Notes: generated by a model from the sequence alone, not told the origin. Counted from the first letter of the stretch, positions 35,913 through 46,005 are shown. The stretch: 64,000 nucleotides of DNA from Pseudomonas anatoliensis (GCF_017976235.1 NZ_JACVHC010000003.1:62001-126000); one strand, 5' to 3'. A program made the numbers and translations.

Positions 35913-38090
35913 ATGACTGAACACGTTCAAGTCGGTGGCCTGCAGGTCGCCAAAGTCCTGTTCGACTTCGTGAACAACGAAGCCATTCCCGGTACCGGCC
36001 TCACCGCCGACAAATTCTGGGAAGGTGCCGACAAGGTCATTCACGACCTGGCACCGAAGAACAAAGCCCTACTCGCCAAACGCGATGACTTCCAGGCGCG
36101 TATTGATGCCTGGCATCAGCAACGTGCCGGTCAAGCGCACGACGCCCTGGCCTATAAAGCCTTCCTGCAAGAAATCGGTTATCTGCTGCCAGAAGCGGCT
36201 GATTTCCAGGCAACGACGCAAAACGTCGATGACGAAATCGCCCGTACCGCTGGCCCGCAACTTGTTGTGCCGGTGATGAATGCGCGCTTTGCCCTCAACG
36301 CCTCGAACGCTCGCTGGGGTTCGCTGTACGACGCCCTCTACGGCACCGACGCGATCAGCGAAGACGGTGGCGCCGAAAAAGGCAAAGGCTACAACAAGGT
36401 GCGTGGCGACAAAGTCATCGCCTTCGCCCGTGCTTTCCTCGACGAAGCCGCGCCACTGGCTGCCGGCTCCCATGTCGATTCGACCGGCTACAAAATCGCT
36501 GAAGGCAAACTGGTGGTCACCCTCAAGGGAGGCAGCAACAGCGGTCTGCGTAACGATGCACAGCTGATCGGCTTCCAGGGCGACGCCAACGCGCCAATCG
36601 CGATCCTGCTGAAAAACAACGGTCTGCATTTCGAAATCCAGATCGATGCCAGCACCCCCGTCGGCCAGACCGACGCGGCCGGCGTCAAAGACGTGCTGAT
36701 GGAAGCCGCGCTGACCACCATCATGGACTGCGAAGACTCCGTGGCGGCCGTCGATGCCGACGACAAAGTAGTCATCTACCGCAACTGGCTCGGCCTGATG
36801 AAGGGCGATCTGTCGGAAGAAGTCGCCAAGGGCGGCCAGACCTTCACTCGCACCATGAACCCGGACCGCAGCTACACCACGGTCGATGGCGGCGAAGTGA
36901 CCCTGCATGGCCGCTCGCTGTTGTTCGTGCGCAACGTCGGCCACCTGATGACCATCGACGCGATCCTCGACAAAGACGGCAACGAAGTGCCGGAAGGCAT
37001 CCTCGACGGTCTGGTGACTTGCCTGGCGGCGATGCACAACCTCAACGGCAACACCTCGCGCAAGAACACCCGCACCGGTTCCGTCTATATCGTTAAACCG
37101 AAGATGCACGGCCCGGAAGAAGCGGCGTTCACCAACGAGCTGTTCGGTCGTATCGAAGACGTGCTGGGCCTCAAACGCAACACCCTGAAAGTCGGGATCA
37201 TGGACGAGGAGCGCCGTACCACGGTCAACCTCAAGGCCTGCATCCAGGCGGCCAGCGAGCGTGTGGTGTTCATCAACACCGGTTTCCTCGACCGCACCGG
37301 CGACGAAATCCACACCTCCATGGAAGCCGGCCCGATGGTGCGCAAGGCCGACATGAAGGCCGAGAAATGGATCGGCGCCTACGAGAACTGGAACGTCGAT
37401 ATCGGTCTGAGCACTGGCCTGCAAGGTCGTGCGCAAATCGGTAAAGGCATGTGGGCGATGCCCGACCTGATGGCGGCGATGCTCGAACAGAAAATCGCTC
37501 ACCCACTGGCCGGTGCCAACACCGCCTGGGTGCCATCGCCGACCGCCGCTGCGCTGCACGCGCTGCACTACCACAAGGTCGACGTGTTCGCCCGTCAGGC
37601 CGAATTGGCCAAACGTGCTCGCGCTTCGGTGGACGACATCCTCACCATTCCGCTGGCGGTCAATCCGAACTGGACACCAGAGCAGATCAAGAACGAACTG
37701 GACAACAACTCCCAGGGCATTCTCGGCTACGTGGTGCGCTGGATCGACCAAGGCGTGGGTTGCTCGAAAGTGCCGGACATCAATGACGTCGGCCTGATGG
37801 AAGACCGTGCGACGCTGCGTATCTCCAGCCAGCACATCGCCAACTGGCTGCGCCACGGTATCGTCACCGAAGCGCAAGTGATGGAAAGCCTCAAGCGCAT
37901 GGCGCCGGTGGTCGATCGTCAAAACGCCAACGACTCGCTGTACCGTCCGCTGGCACCCAACTTCGACAGCAACATCGCCTTCCAGGCAGCGGTCGAACTG
38001 GTGATCGAAGGCACCAAGCAGCCGAACGGTTACACCGAGCCGGTTCTGCACCGTCGTCGTCGTGAGTTCAAGGCTGCCAACGGCCTGTAA
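35913..38090 (+). CDS. glcB: Malate synthase G
   Basis: 725 residues, the length of isoform G (about 720), not A (about 530). It condenses glyoxylate with acetyl-CoA to malate. Motifs are [29 protein letters not shown] with the magnesium ligands, [26 protein letters not shown] and [20 protein letters not shown]. The ATG at 35913 follows GAGG by six bases; an in-frame GTG at 35901 overlaps that site. It stands alone, followed by a strong terminator. Confidence 0.97.
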   Translation: MTEHVQVGGLQVAKVLFDFVNNEAIPGTGLTADKFWEGADKVIHDLAPKNKALLAKRDDFQARIDAWHQQRAGQAHDALAYKAFLQEIGYLLPEAADFQATTQNVDDEIARTAGPQLVVPVMNARFALNASNARWGSLYDALYGTDAISEDGGAEKGKGYNKVRGDKVIAFARAFLDEAAPLAAGSHVDSTGYKIAEGKLVVTLKGGSNSGLRNDAQLIGFQGDANAPIAILLKNNGLHFEIQIDASTPVGQTDAAGVKDVLMEAALTTIMDCEDSVAAVDADDKVVIYRNWLGLMKGDLSEEVAKGGQTFTRTMNPDRSYTTVDGGEVTLHGRSLLFVRNVGHLMTIDAILDKDGNEVPEGILDGLVTCLAAMHNLNGNTSRKNTRTGSVYIVKPKMHGPEEAAFTNELFGRIEDVLGLKRNTLKVGIMDEERRTTVNLKACIQAASERVVFINTGFLDRTGDEIHTSMEAGPMVRKADMKAEKWIGAYENWNVDIGLSTGLQGRAQIGKGMWAMPDLMAAMLEQKIAHPLAGANTAWVPSPTAAALHALHYHKVDVFARQAELAKRARASVDDILTIPLAVNPNWTPEQIKNELDNNSQGILGYVVRWIDQGVGCSKVPDINDVGLMEDRATLRISSQHIANWLRHGIVTEAQVMESLKRMAPVVDRQNANDSLYRPLAPNFDSNIAFQAAVELVIEGTKQPNGYTEPVLHRRRREFKAANGL

Positions 38091-38112
38091 TTCTGCGTAG
38101 ACGCTGGATATG

Positions 38113-38147
38113 AAAAAGCCCTGATCTTTGGATCAGGGCTTTTTTTT
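38113..38147 (+). terminator. Intrinsic terminator of glcB
   Basis: AAAAAGCCCTGATC (38113-38126), loop TTTG, GATCAGGGCTTTTT (38131-38144) and further T. A 14-bp stem about 22 bases after the stop. Confidence 0.93.
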
Positions 38148-38157
38148 GTGAAAGCAG

Positions 38158-38250
38158 AATCAAAAGATCGTCCGATCGCGGCCCGAGCCTTCGGCAGCTC
38201 CTACAGGTGATCCCATGCAGGAGCTGCCGAAGGCTGCGATCTTTTGATCT
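38158..38250. repeat. REPIN (GTAGGAGCTGCCGAAGGCTG family) with a left-arm insertion
   Basis: The left arm reads AATCAAAAGATCGTCCGATC then GCGGCCCGAGCCTTCGGCAG, with about nine extra bases inside the arm relative to other members. The right arm is regular (GCAGGAGCTGCCGAAGGCTG then CGATCTTTTGATC). Confidence 0.88.
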
Positions 38251-38289
38251 TGATCTTCACACGCTCCGCGTTGGAATGTTCGGGTGGCG

Positions 38290-38736
38290 CTAAGGCTCAA
38301 TCCCCAATTCATGTTTGACCAACCCCAGCAACTTGGCGGTATCAATCGGTTTGAGCAGAAAGTCCACCACACTCAAGTGCATCGCCGCGATCGCGTCTTT
38401 CACATCGGCATCGCCCGACACAATGATGATCGGCATCGCCGCCCGCACCGATTCGCGCACCTGTCGAACCAGATCAAGCCCACCGACGTTGCCCATGCGC
38501 AGATCAGTGATGACGAGCCCGATCGAAGGTTTCTCATCGAGCATCTTCAGTGCGGTTTCGCCACTGGCGGCGGTCATGCAGCGAATGCCGTCCAACGCCA
38601 GTATCTCCGCGAGCAGCTCGCGGGCGTCCTTGTCGTCATCGACGATCAGTACACGCTGCGGCGGCAGGTCGGGTTCGAGCATTACAGCGCTGAGCGCTTC
38701 ACGCTCGGCGTCGCTCAAAATATCGTGGTCGGACAT
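38290..38736 (-). CDS. Response regulator, receiver domain only
   Basis: 148 residues: a 25-residue N-terminal extension (MSDHDILSDAEREALSAVML) and one receiver domain (RVLIVDDDKDARELLAEILA; phosphoacceptor Asp in GLVITDLRMGNVGGLDL; Lys in DFLLKPIDTAKLLGL). No output domain, so it acts through a partner or as a phosphate relay. ATGs at 38757 and 38736 are both possible. No cognate kinase is adjacent. Divergent from the cNMP/CBS gene. Confidence 0.85.
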   Translation of the reverse strand: MSDHDILSDAEREALSAVMLEPDLPPQRVLIVDDDKDARELLAEILALDGIRCMTAASGETALKMLDEKPSIGLVITDLRMGNVGGLDLVRQVRESVRAAMPIIIVSGDADVKDAIAAMHLSVVDFLLKPIDTAKLLGLVKHELGIEP

Positions 38737-38995
38737 GGCGTTCTCTACATTTCCCAATCAATCACCTCGCTCAGTCGTCAGACATCGCCAGGCAGAGCTT
38801 CAATGTGCACTTCGTCGGATTTATTTCCAATAGCCGGGCGGACGAATTTCCGACTGAATGTGTAGGTCACTTCCCAAATATGCCCAACGGCATCGCCAAC
38901 CTAGACTTACGTCCAATGGGCACCCCGGTCGCAGGGGTCGACCATGGCTGCAACGATCCGACAACAACAATTCGAAAAAGACTGCGGTAATGGTT

Positions 38996-40930
38996 ATGAG
39001 TAAAGCGGACGCCTTCACCCAGGCAGGGAAAACCGCGGTGTTGCAGAACATTCAGGGCACTCTGCAATTCCTCCAGCGCTTCCCGCCCTTCAATCAGATG
39101 GAACACGCCCACCTCGCCTACCTGGTGGAGCAGTGCCAGCTGCGGTTTTACGGTGAGGGCGAGAGCATCATCAAGCCTGCCGACGGCCCGGTGGAATACT
39201 TCCATATCGTCAAACAGGGCCGCGTGGTCGGCGAACGTCCGCACACGGCCAAGGGCGGCACTGAAACTACATTCGAAATCACCACCGGCGAATGCTTTCC
39301 CCTGGCCGCGTTGCTGGGTGAGCGGGCAACACGCACCGAGCATCTGGCCGGTGAAGATACTTTCTGCCTGCAACTGAACAAACAGGCGTTCATCAAACTG
39401 TTCGCCCTCTCCAGCGCTTTCCGCGACTTCGCCTTGCGCGGGGTCAGCAGCCTGCTCGATCAAGTCAATCAGCAAGTCCAGCAGAAAGCCGTGGAAAATC
39501 TCGGCACCCAATATTCGCTGAACACCCGTCTCGGCGAGTTGGCGATGCGCCATCCGGTGACGTGCAGCCCCGACACGCCACTGCGTGAAGCGGTGAAGCT
39601 GATGCACGAGCAACAGGTTGGCAGCATCGTCGCGGTGGATGAGCACAAGGCGCCGCTGGGCATTTTCACCCTGCGCGATCTGCGCCACGTGGTGGCCGAA
39701 GGTGTCGGCGATTTCAGCGAAGCCATCGAGCGCCACATGACCCGCGCGCCGTTCTATCTGTCGCCGGATCACAGCGCCTTCGATGCGGCCATTGCCATGA
39801 CCGAACGGCACATTGCCCACGTCTGCCTGGTCAAGGATCAGCGCCTGTGCGGCGTGGTGTCCGAGCGCGATCTGTTTTCCCTGCAACGGGTCGACCTGGT
39901 GCATCTGGCCCGGACCATCCGCAGCGCCCAGCGCGTCGAACAACTGGTGACCCTGCGCGGCGAGATCGGTCAATTGGTCGAGCGCATGCTGGCTCACGGT
40001 GCGTCCTCGACGCAGATCACGCACATCATCACCCTGCTCAACGATCACACCGTGTGCCGGGTGATCGAACTGACCCTCGCCGAAAAAGGTGACCCGGGGG
40101 TGCCGTTCAGTTGGTTGTGTTTCGGCAGCGAGGGCCGGCGCGAGCAAACGCTGCACACCGATCAGGACAACGGCATTCTCTTTGACGCGCGAGATGCGGC
40201 GCATGCAGCGGAGATTCGCGGCAAGCTGCTGCCGATTGCCCAGCAGATCAACCAGAGTCTGGCGCTGTGCGGCTTCACGCTGTGCAAGGGCAACATCATG
40301 GCCGGCAACCCCGAGCTGTGCCTGTCCCGCGCAGAATGGGCGCGGCGTTTTGCGTCGTTTATCCGCGAGGCGACGCCGGAGAACCTGCTGGGGTCGAGCA
40401 TCTATTTCGATCTGCGCGTGGTGTGGGGCGATGAACAGGGCTGCGCACAATTGCGCCGGGGGATTCTCGATCAGGTCGGCGACAACCGTTTGTTCCAGCG
40501 CATGATGGCCGACAACGCCCTGCGCAATCGCCCGCCAGTGGGGCGCTTCCGTGAGTTTGTGCTGGCGCGCAAGAACGGCGAGAAAGCCACCCTCGATCTG
40601 AAAGTCCAGGGCCTGACGCCGTTCGTGGATGGTGCGCGATTGCTCGCGCTGGCCAACGGCATCGATGCCAACAATACGTTGGAACGCTTCCGTCAGTTGG
40701 TGGAGAAGCAAGTCATCGAGCGACTCGACGGCGCGGCATATGAAGAGGCTTATCACTTCATTCAGCAAACGCGCATGCAGCAGCATCAGATCCAGAGCCG
40801 CGAGAACCTGCCGTATTCCAACCGGGTCGATCCCGACAGCCTCAATCATCTGGACCGGCGCATCCTGCGTGAATCTCTGCGTCAAGCCCAACGTCTGCAA
40901 AGCAGCCTGACGTTGCGGTATCAGCTATGA
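38996..40930 (+). CDS. cNMP-binding/CBS/DUF294 putative nucleotidyltransferase
   Basis: 644 residues. Order: cyclic-nucleotide-binding-like domain (about 15-135; GEGESIIKPADGPVEYFHIV, GECFPLAALLGE), two CBS domains (about 155-285; AMRHPVTCSPDTPLREAVKL, CLVKDQRLCGVVSERDLFSL), DUF294 nucleotidyltransferase-like core (about 330-500; LCFGSEGRREQTLHTDQDNG with the GS and DQD residues) and a C-terminal substrate-binding domain. Proteins of this plan resemble GlnD-type signal transducers and probably sense adenine nucleotides; the target is unknown. The start could be 38990. Its stop overlaps the exonuclease start as ATGA. Confidence 0.87.
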   Translation: MSKADAFTQAGKTAVLQNIQGTLQFLQRFPPFNQMEHAHLAYLVEQCQLRFYGEGESIIKPADGPVEYFHIVKQGRVVGERPHTAKGGTETTFEITTGECFPLAALLGERATRTEHLAGEDTFCLQLNKQAFIKLFALSSAFRDFALRGVSSLLDQVNQQVQQKAVENLGTQYSLNTRLGELAMRHPVTCSPDTPLREAVKLMHEQQVGSIVAVDEHKAPLGIFTLRDLRHVVAEGVGDFSEAIERHMTRAPFYLSPDHSAFDAAIAMTERHIAHVCLVKDQRLCGVVSERDLFSLQRVDLVHLARTIRSAQRVEQLVTLRGEIGQLVERMLAHGASSTQITHIITLLNDHTVCRVIELTLAEKGDPGVPFSWLCFGSEGRREQTLHTDQDNGILFDARDAAHAAEIRGKLLPIAQQINQSLALCGFTLCKGNIMAGNPELCLSRAEWARRFASFIREATPENLLGSSIYFDLRVVWGDEQGCAQLRRGILDQVGDNRLFQRMMADNALRNRPPVGRFREFVLARKNGEKATLDLKVQGLTPFVDGARLLALANGIDANNTLERFRQLVEKQVIERLDGAAYEEAYHFIQQTRMQQHQIQSRENLPYSNRVDPDSLNHLDRRILRESLRQAQRLQSSLTLRYQL

Positions 40931-41634
40931 GTCTGTTTTCGTGGCTGCGTCCGGCCAGCCCGGTGCTGCCGGCTGATCTGCAACAGCGTCTGGCGAGGCT
41001 GCCGGCGATCAATCAGCTGGGCGATTGCAGCCTGCGCGAACAGCGCTGGGTGGTGCTCGACCTGGAAACCAGCGGGCTGAACCTGAACAAGGATCGGCTG
41101 TTGTCGATTGGCGCTGTGGTGATCGAGGACGGCGCGATCGACTTTAGCCAGCAGTTCGAGCGCACGCTGCAATGCCCCCAGGTGAAGCTCGGCGCCAGTG
41201 TGTTGATCCATGGCCTGGGGCCGAACGCGATCGCCGCCGGCAGCGACCCGGCCGAGACGCTGGTGGAATTCATGGAGTTTGTCGGTGACAGTCCGGTGTT
41301 GGCGTTTCATGCCCCGTTCGATCAGCACATGCTCGGACGGGCGCTGAAAGAACATCTGGGGCACAAATTGCAGCATGTGTTTCTGGATGTCGCCGACATT
41401 GCGCCGTTGGTGTGCCCACAGGCGAACATTCGCGAAGCCGGGCTGGATGAGTGGATCGACTGGTTCAAGCTTGAGGTGTTCGAGCGGCATAACGCGAGTG
41501 CCGATGCGCTGGCGACGGCGGAGTTGGCGTTGATACTGTTCAGCCGGGCGCGGGGGCAGCAGATTCATAGTCCGCTGAATTTGCAGCAGCGCTTGAGCCA
41601 GTGGAAGCGCAGGCAACAGGCGCCCTCTTTCTGA
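40927..41634 (+). CDS. DEDDh 3'-5' exonuclease (DNA polymerase III epsilon-like)
   Basis: 235 residues. Exonuclease motifs: ExoI WVVLDLETSGLNLNKDRLLS (Asp, Glu), ExoII AFHAPFDQHMLGRAL (Asp), ExoIII ERHNASADALATAEL (His, Asp). Too short and divergent to be the replicative DnaQ; pseudomonads carry such a gene coupled to a cNMP/CBS/DUF294 gene. The ATGA overlap with the upstream gene implies a shared function. Confidence 0.9.
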   Translation: MSLFSWLRPASPVLPADLQQRLARLPAINQLGDCSLREQRWVVLDLETSGLNLNKDRLLSIGAVVIEDGAIDFSQQFERTLQCPQVKLGASVLIHGLGPNAIAAGSDPAETLVEFMEFVGDSPVLAFHAPFDQHMLGRALKEHLGHKLQHVFLDVADIAPLVCPQANIREAGLDEWIDWFKLEVFERHNASADALATAELALILFSRARGQQIHSPLNLQQRLSQWKRRQQAPSF

Positions 41635-41655
41635 CTTTAAACAACACACTCCCCC

Positions 41656-41734
41656 GTAGGAGCTGCCGAAGGCTGCGATCTTTTGATCTTATAAACAGCA
41701 AAATCAAAAGATCGCAGCCTTCGGCACCTCCTAC
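41656..41734. repeat. REPIN (GTAGGAGCTGCCGAAGGCTG family)
   Basis: GTAGGAGCTGCCGAAGGCTG then CGATCTTTTGATCTT, and AATCAAAAGATCGCAGCCTT then CGGCACCTCCTAC. Separates the exonuclease from the ECF sigma gene. Confidence 0.94.
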
Positions 41735-41836
41735 ACAGGGCAGCACCCGACCAGTGGCCAATTGCTAACCATTCCCACCTCTGCCAGAATCGCGAACAAT
41801 TCGCGTTAGTTAATATTTCCCAATCGGTGATGTCCG

Positions 41837-42355
41837 GTGTCGTCAGTCCCAAGCCCTCACAGTGAGCTCGTCGGTGCGATGTATCGCGACCATCGCGGTT
41901 GGCTGCTGGCGTGGCTGCGGCGCAATGTGGCCTGTCCGCAGCGTGCCGAAGACCTGAGCCAGGACACTTTCGTGCGCCTGCTCGGCCGCGATGAGCTACT
42001 GACACCGCGCGAGCCCCGGGCCTTTCTGGTGGCGATCGCCAAAGGGCTGCTGTTCGATTACTTCCGCCGCGCCGCGCTGGAACAGGCTTACCTCACCGAA
42101 CTGATGCTGATCCCCGAAGGCGAACAACCGTCGGTGGAAGAACAGCAACTGATCCTCGAAGACCTCAAGGCCATCGACCGCCTGCTTGGCAAACTGTCGA
42201 CCAAGGCCCGCGCCGCTTTCCTTTATAACCGCCTCGATGGCCTCGGCCATGCCGAGATCGCCCAGAAGCTCGGCGTGTCGGTGCCGCGCGTGCGCCAGTA
42301 TCTCGCTCAAGGCATTCGTCAGTGCTACATCGCGCTGTACGGTGAGCCATCATGA
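41837..42355 (+). CDS. FecI-like ECF sigma-70 factor
   Basis: 172 residues from a GTG start. Region 2 (LVGAMYRDHRGWLLAWLRRN then VACPQRAEDLSQDTFVRLLG) and region 4 (LSTKARAAFLYNRLDGLGHA then EIAQKLGVSVPRVRQYLAQG) are clear. In iron-starvation systems such sigmas drive the adjacent TonB receptor when the FecR-like partner signals. An ATG at 41879 is possible but cuts region 2. It overlaps the next gene by ATGA. Confidence 0.93.
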   Translation: MSSVPSPHSELVGAMYRDHRGWLLAWLRRNVACPQRAEDLSQDTFVRLLGRDELLTPREPRAFLVAIAKGLLFDYFRRAALEQAYLTELMLIPEGEQPSVEEQQLILEDLKAIDRLLGKLSTKARAAFLYNRLDGLGHAEIAQKLGVSVPRVRQYLAQGIRQCYIALYGEPS

Positions 42356-43323
42356 GTCCGGCCAGTTCCAGACCCGTACCGGCGCATGTGCTGGACGCGG
42401 CGATAGCCTGGCAACTGACCCTTGATTCCAGCAGTCCGCTAGAGCGCGAAGAATTTGCCAAGTGGCATGCAGCCCATGAAGAACATGCTCGCGCATGGCG
42501 CCAGTTGGGCATGCTCGATCAGCGTTTCAGTGTCGCCAAAGGGCCGGCCCGCAGTGCGCTGCTGCAATCGCGCGAAAGCATTCGCCGCCGCGTGCGCAAA
42601 TTAGGCAGTGGTCTGGCCAGCGTTGTTGCGGTGGTGGGCCTGGCCCTGTTTGCCGGTGAACGCTATCTGCCGCTCGATTACTGGCTCGCCGACCAGCGTA
42701 CCGCCACCGGCGAACAGCGCACTGTGCGGTTGGCCGACGGCACGTTACTCAACCTCAATACCCACAGCGCCGTGGACGTGCGTTTCGATGAGAAGCAGCG
42801 CCTGATTGTTTTGCAGGAAGGCGAAATCCTCATCGAAACCGCTCACGGCGACACGCGCCCCTTTATTGTCGAGACTCGCGAAGGCAGCATGCGCGCGCTC
42901 GGCACGCGGTTCCTGGTCAAGCGCGAGGAACAAGGCACGCGCCTGAGCGTGCTGCAATCGGCGGTGGCGGCACATACGCAATCGAACCCTGCAGAACAGA
43001 TCCTGCGCGAGGGCCAGCAAGTGCTGCTGCGCAGTGACGGGCTTGGCTCGATTGTCGCCCTCAACCCCGGCGCCGATGCCTGGACACGCGGGATGCTGGT
43101 GGTCGACAACGCGCGACTGGGCGATCTGGTGCATGAACTGGGTCGCTACCGCCGCGGGCATTTGGGCGTGGCACCGGAAGTGGCCGATTTGCGCATTACC
43201 GGCAGCTTCCCGTTGCATGACACCGATAAAGCCTTGAGCGCGCTGCTGCCGACCCTGCCGGTGCAGATCGAGCAGCACACGCCGTATTGGGTCACCGTGG
43301 CGAAGGCTGAGCCAAAGCCCTGA
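42352..43323 (+). CDS. FecR-like anti-sigma/signal transducer
   Basis: 323 residues. The N-terminal cytoplasmic part (DUF4880-like; AIAWQLTLDSSSPLEREEFA then KWHAAHEEHARAWRQL) binds the sigma; one membrane span near 85-103 (LASVVAVVGLALFAG); the periplasmic FecR domain follows (QRTVRLADGTLLNLNTHSAV, then LQEGEILIETAHGD). The C-terminal STN-interacting region ends VTVAKAEPKP. Coupled to the sigma gene by ATGA. Confidence 0.93.
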   Translation: MSPASSRPVPAHVLDAAIAWQLTLDSSSPLEREEFAKWHAAHEEHARAWRQLGMLDQRFSVAKGPARSALLQSRESIRRRVRKLGSGLASVVAVVGLALFAGERYLPLDYWLADQRTATGEQRTVRLADGTLLNLNTHSAVDVRFDEKQRLIVLQEGEILIETAHGDTRPFIVETREGSMRALGTRFLVKREEQGTRLSVLQSAVAAHTQSNPAEQILREGQQVLLRSDGLGSIVALNPGADAWTRGMLVVDNARLGDLVHELGRYRRGHLGVAPEVADLRITGSFPLHDTDKALSALLPTLPVQIEQHTPYWVTVAKAEPKP

Positions 43324-43348
43324 GAAATCTGCTGTCTGGAAGATTTCT

Positions 43349-43414
43349 ATCGCGAGCAGGCTCACTCCTACAGTTTGCAATGCATTCCCCTGTAGGAGTG
43401 AGCCTGCTCGCGAT
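43349..43414. repeat. REPIN (GTAGGAGTGAGCCTGCTCGC family)
   Basis: ATCGCGAGCAGGCTCACTCC and GGAGTGAGCCTGCTCGCGAT around a 26-base loop. It separates the regulators from the receptor gene. Confidence 0.95.
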
Positions 43415-43489
43415 ATGGCAGCCCGCCGCCCCGACAAAACAAGGGTTGCCACAAGCATCAGCAGCCCCACTTGAAGTTAATCGAAATTA

Positions 43490-43559
43490 TTTTCATCCAG
43501 CCCTATCACTTTTTGATTTTCATCCGGCACACAGGCAATTGAGAAATATTTTCATTCAG
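43490..43559 (+). promoter_or_regulatory. Three direct repeats of TTTTCATCCAG before the receptor gene
   Basis: TTTTCATCCAG (43490-43500), TTTTCATCCGG (43517-43527), TTTTCATTCAG (43549-43559). The first and third are preceded by GAAATTA and GAAATAT. They lie 11-80 bases before the receptor start, where Fur and the ECF promoter should act. Confidence 0.45.
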
Positions 43560-43569
43560 GAGCCGCCGT

Positions 43570-46005
43570 ATGTCCCGTTCGCTAGACACCTTGTTGCGCC
43601 CCAGTTTGCTGGCGGTTGCCATTGCCCTCAGCTCCCCGCTGGTCAGCAGCCAACTGATCGCCGCTGAACAAGCGTCCAGCGTTCGCGCCTACAACCTGCC
43701 GCCCGCGCCGCTGTCGACCACCCTGAACCAGATCGCCAGCCAGGGCGGCCTCGCGCTGTCGCTGAACCCGGCGCTGGCGGCGGGCAAGACTTCGGCGCCC
43801 GTGAGCGGCAATTACGACGCCGCCGGCGCTTTGCGTGCGGCCCTGCGGGGTACCGGTCTGCAACTGGAACAAAGCAGCACCGGCACTTACACCTTGGTGG
43901 CTGTGCCGGAAGGCGTGATGGCGCTGCCGGAAACATCGGTCATCGGTGTAGAGAATCTGGAAACGGCCTGGAGCCCGGTCGAGGGCTACACCGCTACCCG
44001 CACCGCCGCCGGCAGCAAAACCGACACCGCACTGGTCGAAGCGCCACGTTCGATCTCGGTCGCGACCCGTCAGCAAATGGAAGACCGTGGCGTGCACAGC
44101 CTCGATGACGCCGTGCGCTACATGCCGGGCATCACCGCCAGCAGCTATGGCAGCGACACCCGGGCCGACTGGCTGCGCGTGCGCGGCTTCGAACCTACCC
44201 AGTTCCTCGATGGCCTGCCGCTGCCAAAAGGCGTCTACGCCAACCCGAAACAGGAAACCTGGAACCTCGACCGCCTCGCCCTGCTGCGCGGCCCGGCCTC
44301 GTCCGTCTACGGCCAGACCCCGCCGGGCGGCTTGCTGGACATGGTCAGCCGTCGCCCAAGCGATGTCGCCAGCAGTGAAATCCAGTTGCAGTACGGCAGC
44401 GACAACCATCGCCAGATCAACTTCGCCAGCACCGGCAAGATCGATGAAGCTGGCCAGTTCCTCTACGGCATCAGCGGCGTAGTACGTGACAGCGGCACGC
44501 AGGTCGACCACGTCGACAACAAGCGCTACAACATTGCGCCGAGCCTGACCTGGAACATCGACGACGACACCAAGCTCACCCTGCTGAGCCAGTTCACCCG
44601 CGACGATACCGGCATCACCAGCCAGTTCCTGCCGATTCAGGGCACCAAGATCAAATCGCCATTCGGTGATATTTCCCATCACAAGAATCTCGGTGATCCG
44701 GACTGGGAATACTACGACCGCACCTACTACGCGTTGGGTTACGCGTTCGAACATCGCCTGAACGATGTCTGGCAGTTCAAGCAGAACCTGCGTTACACCA
44801 AGTCGGATCTGTCGTTCCAGGCACTGACGGTTGGCTCGTATCCATTCACTGAAGTCGATGACCAGGGCAACGTCGGTCGCTCGTCCACGAGCGTCGATGA
44901 AGACATCAGCCAGTTCGCGGTGGACAACAACTTCCAGGCTGACTTCGCTACCGGTGACATCCGCCACACCCTGCTGCTGGGTCTGGATCATCAGCGCAGC
45001 AACACCAACTACACCTCGATTTTCGGCTTTTCGGATACCACTCCGGGTACCAACGTAATAAACCCGATCTACGGCCAGCCGATCGTGCGTCCGGCGCGCT
45101 CCACGGCGTTCTACGACTACAACCAGAAGACCTACCAGACCGGCCTGTACGTGCAGGACCAAATGGCCCTCGACCAGTGGCGCCTGACCCTCGGCGGCCG
45201 TGAAGACTGGGTGCACACCAGCACTCAGTTCATCAACAGAGGCGATGCCACCAACACCCAGCGCGACAAGGCGTTCAGCGGCAACGCGGCGCTCAGCTAT
45301 GTGTTCGACTCGGGCTTCGTGCCGTACCTGTCGTACGCCGAATCCTTCCAGCCGACCACCGGCGCCGACGCCACCTCCACCGGTTCGCTCAAACCCACCG
45401 AAGGCAAGCAGTGGGAACTGGGCATCAAGTACCAGCCGCCGGGCAGCAAGACCCTGCTGAGCGCTGCCGTATATGACCTCACCCAAAAGAACGTCTCGGT
45501 CAGCACCTTCGTCGACGGCGTTTCGATCACCAGCCAGACCGGCGAAGTGAAAGTCAAAGGCCTGGAGCTGGAAGCGGTCTCCGACGTCACCGAGAACCTG
45601 AAAGTCATCGCCGCCTACACCTTGGCCAAGTCTGAAGTGCAGAATGGCGCCGACAAGGGCAATCGCCTGCAATTGATGCCGAATCAACAAGCCTCGTTGT
45701 GGACCGACTACACCTGGCACACCGGCGTGCTTGACGGTTTCGGCATGGGCGCCGGCGTGCGTTATACCGGCAACACCTACGGTGACAAGGCCAACACCTG
45801 GCTGGGCAAGGCGGACGCCTACACCGTGTTCGACGCGAGCGTGCATTACGACCTCGGCCGTCTGGACAACAGCCTCAAAGGTGCGTCGCTGGCACTCAAC
45901 GCGACCAACCTGTTCGACAAGGAATACATTTCCACCTGTGACAGCTTCTACTGCTACTACGGCGACACGCGCAGTGTCGTCGCCAGCGCCACTTACAAGT
46001 GGTAA
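43570..46005 (+). CDS. TonB-dependent siderophore receptor with signalling (STN) domain
   Basis: 811 residues. A signal peptide (about 1-32, ending SSQLIAA) is followed by a secretin/STN domain (about 40-115; YNLPPAPLSTTLNQIASQGG), a plug (about 130-280; VEAPRSISVATRQQMEDRGV, LALLRGPASSVYGQTPPGG) and a 22-strand barrel ending in the C-terminal aromatic signature (SVVASATYKW). The STN domain contacts the FecR-like protein, matching the upstream sigma/anti-sigma pair. A ferrichrome- or ferrioxamine-type substrate (FiuA/FoxA-like) is plausible from family and context but not proven. AGGAG lies before the ATG. Confidence 0.94.
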   Translation: MSRSLDTLLRPSLLAVAIALSSPLVSSQLIAAEQASSVRAYNLPPAPLSTTLNQIASQGGLALSLNPALAAGKTSAPVSGNYDAAGALRAALRGTGLQLEQSSTGTYTLVAVPEGVMALPETSVIGVENLETAWSPVEGYTATRTAAGSKTDTALVEAPRSISVATRQQMEDRGVHSLDDAVRYMPGITASSYGSDTRADWLRVRGFEPTQFLDGLPLPKGVYANPKQETWNLDRLALLRGPASSVYGQTPPGGLLDMVSRRPSDVASSEIQLQYGSDNHRQINFASTGKIDEAGQFLYGISGVVRDSGTQVDHVDNKRYNIAPSLTWNIDDDTKLTLLSQFTRDDTGITSQFLPIQGTKIKSPFGDISHHKNLGDPDWEYYDRTYYALGYAFEHRLNDVWQFKQNLRYTKSDLSFQALTVGSYPFTEVDDQGNVGRSSTSVDEDISQFAVDNNFQADFATGDIRHTLLLGLDHQRSNTNYTSIFGFSDTTPGTNVINPIYGQPIVRPARSTAFYDYNQKTYQTGLYVQDQMALDQWRLTLGGREDWVHTSTQFINRGDATNTQRDKAFSGNAALSYVFDSGFVPYLSYAESFQPTTGADATSTGSLKPTEGKQWELGIKYQPPGSKTLLSAAVYDLTQKNVSVSTFVDGVSITSQTGEVKVKGLELEAVSDVTENLKVIAAYTLAKSEVQNGADKGNRLQLMPNQQASLWTDYTWHTGVLDGFGMGAGVRYTGNTYGDKANTWLGKADAYTVFDASVHYDLGRLDNSLKGASLALNATNLFDKEYISTCDSFYCYYGDTRSVVASATYKW

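Noticed and set aside
41791..41805. CGCGAA-CAA-TTCGCG before the ECF sigma gene as a Fur box
   Set aside because: It does not resemble the AT-rich 19-base Fur consensus; the palindrome is short and its role cannot be argued.
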